A stretch of DNA of 64,000 nucleotides, from positions 124,001-188,000 of the forward strand of contig NZ_JAHVHW010000007.1 of assembly GCF_019802055.1 (NCBI RefSeq), read 5' to 3'. Positions 26,320-32,891 of this stretch are shown one piece after another. A model generated the notes under the pieces. That model was not told where the DNA came from and made no database searches. It saw only the letters and a list, made by a program, of their open reading frames with translations. The translations under genes were made by a program, and so were the position numbers. Position 1 is the stretch's first letter. The number at the start of each line of letters is the position of its first letter. Origin of the DNA: Ferrimonas balearica (GTDB lineage Bacteria > Pseudomonadota > Gammaproteobacteria > Enterobacterales > Shewanellaceae).

Positions 26320-26645
26320 CGTATCGAAACCGAATTCATCGGCTCGGGAGTGAGTGCAGGAAGCGCGATACGACTGAGTTGAGACTCGAAGCAACAGGAT
26401 GTGGCCGGGTCAAACTGTTTTCAGGGACGATATAGGACATCTCCAGGATGGAGAGTGATCGACCACAGGATGGGGTCGTGGTAAGGACGCCAGTACTTCG
26501 GTACAGGGAAGCTGATGGATCAGCCCAAGGAAGACGCCAGGACGGCAAAATACGCAAGGATGACTAGGGAAGACAATCTGCAACGGATGGCAGCGTAAAG
26601 GCAGTACCCGAACCGCAACAGAATCTCTGTTGCGGTTCTTTTTTG
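26320..26645 (+). ncRNA. csrB: CsrB-type CsrA-sequestering small RNA (copy 2)
   Basis: About 325 bases with 16 GGA triplets, again in loops: CTCC-AGGAT-GGAG near 26443, a CGACCAC-AGGATG-GGGTCGTGG arm near 26460, GCC-AGGAC-GGC near 26538. Copies 1 and 2 share the order AGGACA-TCTCCAGGATGGAGAG, then CACAGGA, then AAGGAAGACGCCAGGA, then a TACGC-AGGGATG or TACGC-AAGGATG element, so they are tandem paralogues. They would act together by titrating CsrA. The terminator is very strong. No coding frame is convincing. Confidence 0.88.
26610..26645 (+). terminator. Terminator of second CsrB-like RNA
   Basis: 13-bp perfect stem GAACCGCAACAGA (26610-26622) with TCTGTTGCGGTTC (26626-26638), followed by six T. 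It also separates the RNA from the convergent DUF3301 gene. Confidence 0.95.
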
Positions 26646-26651
26646 TGCACG

Positions 26652-27068
26652 CTACCGGCAGCCACTTCCGCAGTTGCTTTTGGGGCCGCAACTGCTGGCA
26701 CCGCCACCACAACTGCCCATACCGATACGCCCCTTTGCGGTAGGGGCTTGCTGCCACTCGGGTTCGGGATAGAAGGGCATATGGATCGCCTTCAGCCGCT
26801 GCCCCTGCATCTCCAGCCGTGCGGTAAGTTGGTTCATGCCATCGGTACTGAATTCACACAGGTACTCGCAATGCCAGCCAATGCCACTGCCGGGAACACG
26901 ACCCAGACGGGCGCGGCTTCGGGCCACATTCAAAAGCTGTAGGCGACGTTGCTGGCAGGCCCGCTGAGCGTGGAACTGGGCCACTTCTGAGATACGGCGG
27001 AGCTGCCAGAAGAAGGCGCCAATGCCCGCCAGAATCATCAGGGCGATCAGGTCATAAAGGTCAATCAC
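26652..27068 (-). CDS. DUF3301 membrane-anchored protein with cysteine-rich tail
   Basis: 138 residues. One N-terminal helix (DLIALMILAGIGAFFWQLRR) anchors it in the inner membrane; the middle (VAQFHAQRACQQRRLQLLNV, later CEYLCEFSTDGMNQLTARL) is the DUF3301 domain, function unknown. The end is unusual: SCGGGASSCGPKSNCGSGC, with four cysteines spaced by glycine and serine, a possible metal-binding tail. It overlaps the DUF3549 gene by 8 bases, so the two form one operon. Confidence 0.8.
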   Translation of the reverse strand: MIDLYDLIALMILAGIGAFFWQLRRISEVAQFHAQRACQQRRLQLLNVARSRARLGRVPGSGIGWHCEYLCEFSTDGMNQLTARLEMQGQRLKAIHMPFYPEPEWQQAPTAKGRIGMGSCGGGASSCGPKSNCGSGCR

Positions 27069-28089
27069 GGCGCGCTCCTTTTACGCTCTCCACCAGTCGG
27101 GCTACCGCAAGATTCAGTGCCTCTGAACGCTCAGGAGAGCGCAGCGACATCAACACCCATGCTCGCTGGCCCGGAATGGCCACGAGATCACTGTATATCT
27201 GGTTAAACAGGGGCCCGGGATACTGGGCCAAATGCTCAAGATATCGGGGCATTTGATGCTGGTCCAGTGCTTCCCAGAGGCGCGCAGCCAGGACGATGAG
27301 GGTTTCCTGATCCAGATTTGGCTGGCTCAGCAGCTGATCTACGGCGTGATCCCGGGCTTCAACTGAACCGGCGAGGGCACGCAGGCACAGTTGACGCTCA
27401 TGGGGCTCCTGGCTAATGCACCAGCGCCGATACCAGGCTTCACCCACCAGGTTGCTGATGGGGCCGTGCTCCATCACCGAACCGAGGGCGCTCAATGGCT
27501 CGAACGGCATCGCCGCAATGGCTTTCGCCAGTGATTCGTCATCAGCGCTGTTGGGACGGCTGACCAGATCGGCAAATCCCTGAAGTCCCAACTGGTGCCA
27601 TGCCTCCCAGGGATGCTGGCCACTGACGTATTGCTGTACCGGCTCAAAGTAGACGGAAGCAGGCTGTGCCAGGTGTTTGCGAACCAGGGCGTTGAACAGG
27701 GCCATCTTCTCCTGCCCCGGTGTGAAGGTGAAGGGGTTGTTGGCCAAGCGCTCCTCCTGCTCTTCGCTCAGTGCAGCAGCAGGATCCTGACCCAGCGCTT
27801 CCATCACCATCTGCAGAAATTGGTTGCGGGCAGCGGGGTTCAGCAGGCCCCGCTCATCCAGGGGGAGTTTCAGAAACCAGACGTAGTGCTGGTTTGAGGC
27901 TTTGGCGTTCCAGAATAGGATCCCCAGCCAGGCAAATCCCGCACGAGGGGTGGGATAGGGCAGGGTGCCAGCCTCAAGTTGGGCAAACAGAATGGGATCC
28001 AGCGGGCGTACCCGGCGACCCAGGTCGTAGACCTGAAACTGGGTATCGGCCTTGGTCAGAAATTCGCTCAGGGTGGTGATCGCTTCCAT
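27061..28089 (-). CDS. DUF3549 family protein
   Basis: 342-residue soluble helical protein matching the DUF3549 family: MEAITTLSEFLTKADTQFQV at the start, then FAQLEAGTLPYPTPRAGFAW and HYVWFLKLPLDERGLLNPAA. The C-terminal half looks like helical repeats. Function unknown; found next to DUF3301 and the yqcC-truC-yqcA genes in related bacteria as far as I recall. Operon with the following DUF3301 gene by overlap, divergent from yqcC. Confidence 0.82.
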   Translation of the reverse strand: MEAITTLSEFLTKADTQFQVYDLGRRVRPLDPILFAQLEAGTLPYPTPRAGFAWLGILFWNAKASNQHYVWFLKLPLDERGLLNPAARNQFLQMVMEALGQDPAAALSEEQEERLANNPFTFTPGQEKMALFNALVRKHLAQPASVYFEPVQQYVSGQHPWEAWHQLGLQGFADLVSRPNSADDESLAKAIAAMPFEPLSALGSVMEHGPISNLVGEAWYRRWCISQEPHERQLCLRALAGSVEARDHAVDQLLSQPNLDQETLIVLAARLWEALDQHQMPRYLEHLAQYPGPLFNQIYSDLVAIPGQRAWVLMSLRSPERSEALNLAVARLVESVKGARRD

Positions 28090-28180
28090 AACGGCTCAGT
28101 CCGGATTTTTGCGGCCATTATAGGGGGAGGGCGGAGCAGATGGTATGATTCCGCGCCCAGCTAGCCCACAGGAGAGATCC

Positions 28181-28507
28181 ATGCCACATTCGGCCTCGGT
28201 GAGTGCCACTTTAGATGCCATTGAGGAGGCGATGAAAATGGCCCAACTCTGGCAAACCACACCGCCCACTCCGGAAGCGCTGGCCAGCGTTCAGCCTTTC
28301 TGTTGTGACACTCTGGCGTTTGAGCAGTGGGTTCAGTGGGTGTTGCTGTCTCGCCTGCGGGCATTGATTGAAGGCAAGCTGCCTCTGCCCAACAATGCTG
28401 CCATTGCCCCAATGGCGGAGGAGGCGTGGGGTGGCCAGCCCCAGTTTGAGTCGGTAACCGCGCTGCTGCGGAAGCTGGATGCCCAGTTGACCGGAGGTCA
28501 GGCATGA
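28181..28507 (+). CDS. yqcC: YqcC family protein
   Basis: 108-residue soluble protein of the YqcC (DUF446) family. Start is ATG 28181, after AGGAGAG. The family block WQTTPPTPEALASVQPFCCD and the later FEQWVQWVLLSRLRALIEGK are clear. Function unknown. It overlaps truC by four bases (ATGA), as expected from the conserved yqcC-truC pairing in E. coli. Confidence 0.88.
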   Translation: MPHSASVSATLDAIEEAMKMAQLWQTTPPTPEALASVQPFCCDTLAFEQWVQWVLLSRLRALIEGKLPLPNNAAIAPMAEEAWGGQPQFESVTALLRKLDAQLTGGQA

Positions 28508-29247
28508 TTGAGATCCTATATGAGGATGAGTATCTGGTGGCGGTGCATAAGGCCTCCGGCCTGCTGGTGCACCGCAGCTGGCTGGATCGGCATGAGACTC
28601 AGTTTGCCATGCAGATGACCCGGGATGCGGTGGGCTGCCACGTTTTTCCGGTACACCGGCTGGACCGCCCTACCTCAGGGGTGCTGCTCTTTACCAAGAG
28701 CGCGGAAACGGCGCGGGCCCTGTCTGAACAGATGGCAGCGCACCGCATCGACAAACATTATCTGGCCCTGGTGCGGGGCTACATCCATGAAGCGGGCGAG
28801 CTGGATTACCCGTTGAAAGTGGAGTTGGATGAGATCGCCGACAAAATGGCGAACAAGGATAAGGCGCCTCAGGACGCCATCACCCGTTACCGCCCACTGG
28901 CCAAGGTGGAACTGCCTCATCCGGTTGGACGCTACAGCACGACCCGCTACTCCCTGATGTCACTGGAGCCTCAAACGGGTAGGAAACACCAACTGCGTCG
29001 GCATATGGCGCATCTCCGTCACCCCATTGTTGGCGACACCACCCACGGGGATGGTCGTCATAACCAGTTTTTCCGGGATCACTTTGGTATGCAGAGACTC
29101 TGGCTGATCGCCAAGGGGCTGGGCTTCACTCATCCAGTAAGTGGCGAGGCAGTTTGGGTGGAGGCGCCACTGGAATCGGAGTGGTTGACGCTGTTTGACG
29201 CCTTCGGCTGGTCAACGGATCAACAGGATTATCTCATCCGGTCTTAG
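28504..29247 (+). CDS. truC: tRNA pseudouridine synthase C
   Basis: Makes pseudouridine at position 65 of some tRNAs. The 247-residue RluA-class enzyme has the catalytic aspartate in VHRLDRPTSGVLLFTKS (about residues 50-66); EPQTGRKHQLRRHMAHLRHP near 155 is the second conserved block. The 3' end runs into a 212-base gap before yqcA. Part of the yqcC-truC operon. Confidence 0.95.
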   Translation: MIEILYEDEYLVAVHKASGLLVHRSWLDRHETQFAMQMTRDAVGCHVFPVHRLDRPTSGVLLFTKSAETARALSEQMAAHRIDKHYLALVRGYIHEAGELDYPLKVELDEIADKMANKDKAPQDAITRYRPLAKVELPHPVGRYSTTRYSLMSLEPQTGRKHQLRRHMAHLRHPIVGDTTHGDGRHNQFFRDHFGMQRLWLIAKGLGFTHPVSGEAVWVEAPLESEWLTLFDAFGWSTDQQDYLIRS

Positions 29248-29377
29248 GCTTGGGTTTGCCGTTCCAGAGTAATGGCAGCGACTTGTGCTCCGCCATAAAG
29301 AATAGGGTGCGGCGGATCTGCCTTCGGTGGGTTACTTTACGGTGCGTTTGACGCCGTCGGAGACTGCGTTGTTGCAT
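29234..29377 (-). CDS. Possible arginine-rich microprotein (47 aa)
   Basis: Opposite the truC-yqcA gap, an ATG at 29377 with AGGGAAGG six bases upstream opens a 47-codon frame ending at TGA 29234. The product begins MQQRSLRRRQTHRKVTHRRQ and ends in NGKPKPKTG, very basic throughout, with a short hydrophobic LFFMAEHKSLPLLW. It overlaps the truC 3' end by 14 bases. No family recognised. A chance frame is possible, so confidence is low. Confidence 0.3.
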   Translation of the reverse strand: MQQRSLRRRQTHRKVTHRRQIRRTLFFMAEHKSLPLLWNGKPKPKTG

Positions 29378-29459
29378 GTTGGGCCTTCCCTGAGACCAGT
29401 TGCGCCGGAGTGCCCCTTACAGTAAGTTGGAAACCTCTCGGTTTCAAGTGGGTCACTCA

Positions 29460-29933
29460 ATGGCAGCATTTTATCTGGCGGTGGGCAGCGTGTACGGTGC
29501 GGCTGAGCATGTCGCCGAACAGCTGGAAGCTAAATTGACCCAGCAGGGGCACTCCGTCCAGTGGATAGAGAGTGATGACCCCGAGTCAATCGTGGCCGTT
29601 GCCAGCGATGTTCTGATGGTGATCACTTCGACCACGGGCAGCGGTGACCTTCCAGACAATCTGGCGCCGCTGTTCTACGCCCTTAAAGACCGCTTCCCGA
29701 TGTTGCCCGGCCTCCGTTATGGCGTGATCGCCCTGGGGGACAGCAGCTACGGTGAGACCTTCTGTGGTGCCGGACGTCAGTTTGATGAGTTGCTGACGGA
29801 ACTGGGTGCCCGGCGGATTGGTGAGCGGTTGCAGATTGACGCTTGCGAGACCTTTGCTCCCGAGGAGGAGGCGCTTAAGTGGCTGCCGCAGTGGCTGGCT
29901 CAGCTTGAGCGGCAGCCTGTCAACGCCGAGTAA
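29460..29933 (+). CDS. yqcA: Flavodoxin YqcA
   Basis: Short-chain flavodoxin of 157 residues that carries electrons through bound FMN. ATG 29460 begins MAAFYLAVGSVYGAAEHVAE. The FMN-phosphate loop (GSVYGAAE) is atypical of the usual T/S-G-T form but is the MioC/YqcA style; ITSTTGSGDLPDNL and VIALGDSSYGETFCGAG follow. Gene order yqcC-truC-yqcA is that of E. coli. Electron partner not known. Confidence 0.9.
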   Translation: MAAFYLAVGSVYGAAEHVAEQLEAKLTQQGHSVQWIESDDPESIVAVASDVLMVITSTTGSGDLPDNLAPLFYALKDRFPMLPGLRYGVIALGDSSYGETFCGAGRQFDELLTELGARRIGERLQIDACETFAPEEEALKWLPQWLAQLERQPVNAE

Positions 29934-29937
29934 AGCT

Positions 29938-31359
29938 ATGACGACCGGCTGGTTCCATCGCCTGCAACGGATTGGCAAGGCGCTGATGATGCCGGTGGCC
30001 GTATTGCCTGTGGCCGGGCTGTTGGTTGGCCTAGGCACCAGTCCCATCCCCTTTATCCCTGACCTGCTCGGCGATCTGCTGCTCTACAGCGGCGCTGCCG
30101 TATTCTCATTGCTGCCACTGATGTTTGCCATCGCCGTGGCGCTGACCTTCTGTCACCAGGATGGCACCGCGGCGCTGGCCGCGACGACCGGTTACGCGTC
30201 GATGCTGGCTTCCATGGCCGTACTGGCGATGCATTTCGAGTGGCCGACCCGCCAGGTACTGGGGTTCGATACCCTGGATACCGGAGTGCTGGGTGGCGTC
30301 CTGATGGGATTGGTGACCAGCCTGGTGTATCGGCGTTTCTATCAGACGAAGTTGCCGGAGTTTCTGGCCTTCTTTGCTGGGCGCCGACTGGTGCCGCTGG
30401 TGAATGTCCTGGCGGGCATGGTACTGGCGGTGGTTCTCGCCTCGTTATGGCCCCTTCTGGCCATGAGCCTGGAGCGTTTTTCTGAGTGGGCCATCTATCA
30501 GCAGCCCACCTTGGCCTGGGGGCTCTACGGTGCAGTAGAGCGTCTGCTGATCCCGCTGGGTCTGCATCATATCTGGAATCTGACCTTTTTCTACGAGCTG
30601 GGCAGCTACACCACGCCCGGAGGCTACCTGGTTCAGGGTGAGGTGGGGCGTTTTCTGGCGGGGGATCCCAACGCAGGCCACCTGGCAGGGGGGTACCTGA
30701 TCAAGATGTTTGGTTTGCCAGCGGCGGCGCTGGCGATATGGCGCTGTGCTGAGCCGGCCCAGCGAGCCCAGACCGGGGGTATTATGTTGTCGGCGGCAGT
30801 CACCTGCATGCTGACCGGCGTAACCGAACCGATTGAGTTCGCCTTTCTGTTTATCTCCCCCCCACTGTTTTTTATCCACGCTCTGTTGACCGGCCTGGCT
30901 TACGTGGTCGCGGTGCAACTGGCCATTCACCACGGCATCGTGTTTTCTCAGGGGCTGGTGGATTTCAGTCTCTACTTCCACCTCGCTGACAACCTGGAGC
31001 AGATGGTTTGGCTCGGGCCGCTGTTTGCGGTGCTGTACTACTTGGTCTTCACGATGGTAATTCGCCGCTTTGACCTGCCCACACCGGGACGCCACCGTCA
31101 AAGAGTGCGCCGCGTTACCGAAGCGTCGGCCCAGGCGATACTCAAAGCGCTGGGAGGGGCGGAGAATCTCAAAGATCTGGATGCTTGTCTGACCCGACTG
31201 CGGCTATCGGTTTTTGAGCCTGAAAAGGTGGATGAGGACGCGCTTCGCCGTCTGGGAGCGAAGGGCGTCATTCGACATGGCCACGGGGTCCAGGTTGTGG
31301 TCGGACCCCGGGCAGAAGGATTGAAAGCGGCGCTACAAGGTGCCCTTGCTCAATCGTAA
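29938..31359 (+). CDS. PTS glucose/N-acetylglucosamine-family EIIBC
   Basis: Phosphotransferase sugar permease, 473 residues: an EIIC membrane domain (about 1-380) followed by an EIIB domain. EIIC carries GVTEPIEFAFLFISPPLFF; EIIB has the phosphorylated cysteine in LDACLTRLRLSVF near residue 418. There is no EIIA domain, so it must use a separate EIIA (Crr-type). The start is ATG 29938, four bases after yqcA, so it is expressed with a flavodoxin gene, an unusual partner. Glucose or GlcNAc cannot be told apart safely. Confidence 0.88.
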   Translation: MTTGWFHRLQRIGKALMMPVAVLPVAGLLVGLGTSPIPFIPDLLGDLLLYSGAAVFSLLPLMFAIAVALTFCHQDGTAALAATTGYASMLASMAVLAMHFEWPTRQVLGFDTLDTGVLGGVLMGLVTSLVYRRFYQTKLPEFLAFFAGRRLVPLVNVLAGMVLAVVLASLWPLLAMSLERFSEWAIYQQPTLAWGLYGAVERLLIPLGLHHIWNLTFFYELGSYTTPGGYLVQGEVGRFLAGDPNAGHLAGGYLIKMFGLPAAALAIWRCAEPAQRAQTGGIMLSAAVTCMLTGVTEPIEFAFLFISPPLFFIHALLTGLAYVVAVQLAIHHGIVFSQGLVDFSLYFHLADNLEQMVWLGPLFAVLYYLVFTMVIRRFDLPTPGRHRQRVRRVTEASAQAILKALGGAENLKDLDACLTRLRLSVFEPEKVDEDALRRLGAKGVIRHGHGVQVVVGPRAEGLKAALQGALAQS

Positions 31360-31362
31360 TCT

Positions 31363-31710
31363 TTACTCCTCAAACCAGACATGGACCGGTTGATTCATGG
31401 ACAGATCCTGAATGGTAACGGTACCCGGGATGAAGCGCTCAATGCGAGCAGCGGTACGATCATTGCCGCGGCTCAATGCAAATGTGTGAATATCCTCGCC
31501 GTTGCACATCAGATTGGGCAACACGTTATAGCCATTGATGCGGTAGGTCTTCATGGTCTGATTGAAGGTTACGGGGCGGTTGGTCAGGCTGGCCTTGCAT
31601 ACGGCCACCAAAGACTGCTCCATCCATCCGGTATAAGGGGCTGCCTGACTGACTCCGGAGGCCAGTAAACCTGCGGTCAGGGTAGCGGCAATCATGTAGC
31701 GTGTTTTCAT
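31363..31710 (-). CDS. DUF3718 secreted small protein
   Basis: 115-residue protein with a cleavable signal peptide (MKTRYMIAATLTAGLLASGVSQA, cleaved near AQA/SQA-A). The mature part has LVAVCKASLTNRPVTFNQTM and LPNLMCNGEDIHTFALSRGN, the DUF3718 blocks with two conserved cysteines that could form a disulfide. Function unknown. Its SD (AGGAG at 31719-31723 on the plus-strand numbering) can be paired by an upstream repeat. Confidence 0.8.
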   Translation of the reverse strand: MKTRYMIAATLTAGLLASGVSQAAPYTGWMEQSLVAVCKASLTNRPVTFNQTMKTYRINGYNVLPNLMCNGEDIHTFALSRGNDRTAARIERFIPGTVTIQDLSMNQPVHVWFEE

Positions 31711-31712
31711 GG

Positions 31713-31763
31713 TTTGGCTCCTGCGTAGCGTATGTTTAACGCCTAATAAAGATGGGAGCCAAA
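31713..31763 (-). promoter_or_regulatory. Possible SD-sequestering leader hairpin of the DUF3718 gene
   Basis: In the leftward mRNA, TTTGGCTCC (plus-strand 31755-31763) is a perfect 9-base complement of GGAGCCAAA (31713-31721), and this second arm holds the GGAG ribosome-binding core seven bases before the ATG. The 33-base loop lies between. Opening of the stem would be needed for translation; this could be a thermosensor or target of a factor, or chance. Confidence 0.45.
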
Positions 31764-31942
31764 GGCGGTTCTTTCCTATGTCGGGGTGTTGCTGAGTTTT
31801 GCTGTGGCGGAAAAGGGCGTGTTTGATGGCGTAACGTATTGACCTAAAGTCGGAATCCGCTAAATGGCTGGTTACAACAATATTGCGGTACAGGGGTTGT
31901 TGGGATCGTTTCAGGCCGAGTTGGGAGCGCTTTGTGTGAAGA
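31764..31942. other. Intergenic stretch with no recognised element
   Basis: About 180 bases between the DUF3718 leader and the dapD terminator. It should contain the DUF3718 promoter, but I see no good -10/-35 pair. A rightward open frame starting near 31864 looks spurious, since it runs through the dapD terminator and into dapD. Confidence 0.4.
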
Positions 31943-31996
31943 TGAAAAAAAAGGTGTCTGTGGAGACAAATGGCCCCCTCCAGACACCTTTTTTAC
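31943..31996 (-). terminator. Terminator of the map-glnD-dapD operon
   Basis: GGTGTCTG (31953-31960) pairs with CAGACACC (31981-31988), flanked by eight A and six T, giving a 14-base A/T-extended stem. It lies 60 bases past the dapD stop on the leftward strand. Confidence 0.85.
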
Positions 31997-32057
31997 CTTT
32001 GCTTACCTTCCTTACCCATCGTTACACTTTTAACGACAGAAAGGCGCAGTCATGGCG

Positions 32058-32882
32058 TTATTCGGCGCTGCGCAGCAGCTCATTGATGCCCACTTTGCCA
32101 CGGGTCTTGGCATCCACCTTCTTCACGATGATGGCAGCGTACAGGTCACAGGTACCGCACTTGGAGGGCAGGGTGCCTGATACCACTACGGAGCCCGCAG
32201 GAACGCGACCGTAGTGGATCTCGCCGGTTTCGCGATCATAGATGCGGGTGCTCTGGCCGATGTAAACGCCCATGGAGATCACGGAACCCTCCTCGACGAT
32301 CACCCCTTCAACCACCTCGGAACGCGCGCCGATAAAGCAGTTGTCTTCGATGATGGTCGGGCTGGCTTGCAGCGGCTCAAGTACGCCACCGATGCCAACG
32401 CCACCGGAGAGGTGAACATTCTTGCCGATCTGGGCACAGGAGCCTACGGTGGCCCAGGTGTCGACCATGGTGCCTTCGTCCACATAGGCGCCGATATTGA
32501 CGTAGGAGGGCATCAGCACGGTGTTCTTGGCAATAAAGGCGCCCTGGCGAACGGTCGCCGGCGGCACAACACGCATCCCTTCAGCGCGGAAACGGGCTTC
32601 ATCGTAGCCAGCAAACTTCATCGGTACTTTATCGAAGTAACGGGTTTCAGCGCCGTCCATCACCTGGTTGTCGAACAGTCGGAACGACAACAGCACCGCC
32701 TTCTTCAGCCACTCATTCACCACCCATTTGTCGCCCTGTTTCTCGGCAACACGGGCTTCACCGCTGTCCAGCATGGCCAGAACGGATTTTACGTCTGCCA
32801 CCAGGGCAGCGTCAGCGTTAGCGGGGGTGATGTTGGCGCGGTCTTCGAAGGCCGCTTCGATGCGTTGTTGCAGTTCGGTCAT
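32058..32882 (-). CDS. dapD: 2,3,4,5-tetrahydropyridine-2,6-dicarboxylate N-succinyltransferase
   Basis: Succinylates tetrahydrodipicolinate with succinyl-CoA in lysine and diaminopimelate synthesis, needed for peptidoglycan. The 274-residue length is standard. The middle is a left-handed beta helix of hexapeptide repeats ([40 protein letters not shown]), and the C-terminus has the CoA-binding [17 protein letters not shown]. Last gene of a leftward map-glnD-dapD operon, as in E. coli. Confidence 0.97.
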   Translation of the reverse strand: MTELQQRIEAAFEDRANITPANADAALVADVKSVLAMLDSGEARVAEKQGDKWVVNEWLKKAVLLSFRLFDNQVMDGAETRYFDKVPMKFAGYDEARFRAEGMRVVPPATVRQGAFIAKNTVLMPSYVNIGAYVDEGTMVDTWATVGSCAQIGKNVHLSGGVGIGGVLEPLQASPTIIEDNCFIGARSEVVEGVIVEEGSVISMGVYIGQSTRIYDRETGEIHYGRVPAGSVVVSGTLPSKCGTCDLYAAIIVKKVDAKTRGKVGINELLRSAE

Positions 32883-32891
32883 TCCGTACTC

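Noticed and set aside
25590-26557. Several short open frames inside the Csr RNA interval
   Set aside because: They cross promoters, hairpins and terminators of the two RNAs, differ between the copies, and encode proline/arginine-rich nonsense.
31864-32214. 116-codon rightward open frame downstream of the DUF3718 gene
   Set aside because: It runs through the dapD terminator and into antisense dapD, with no plausible product.
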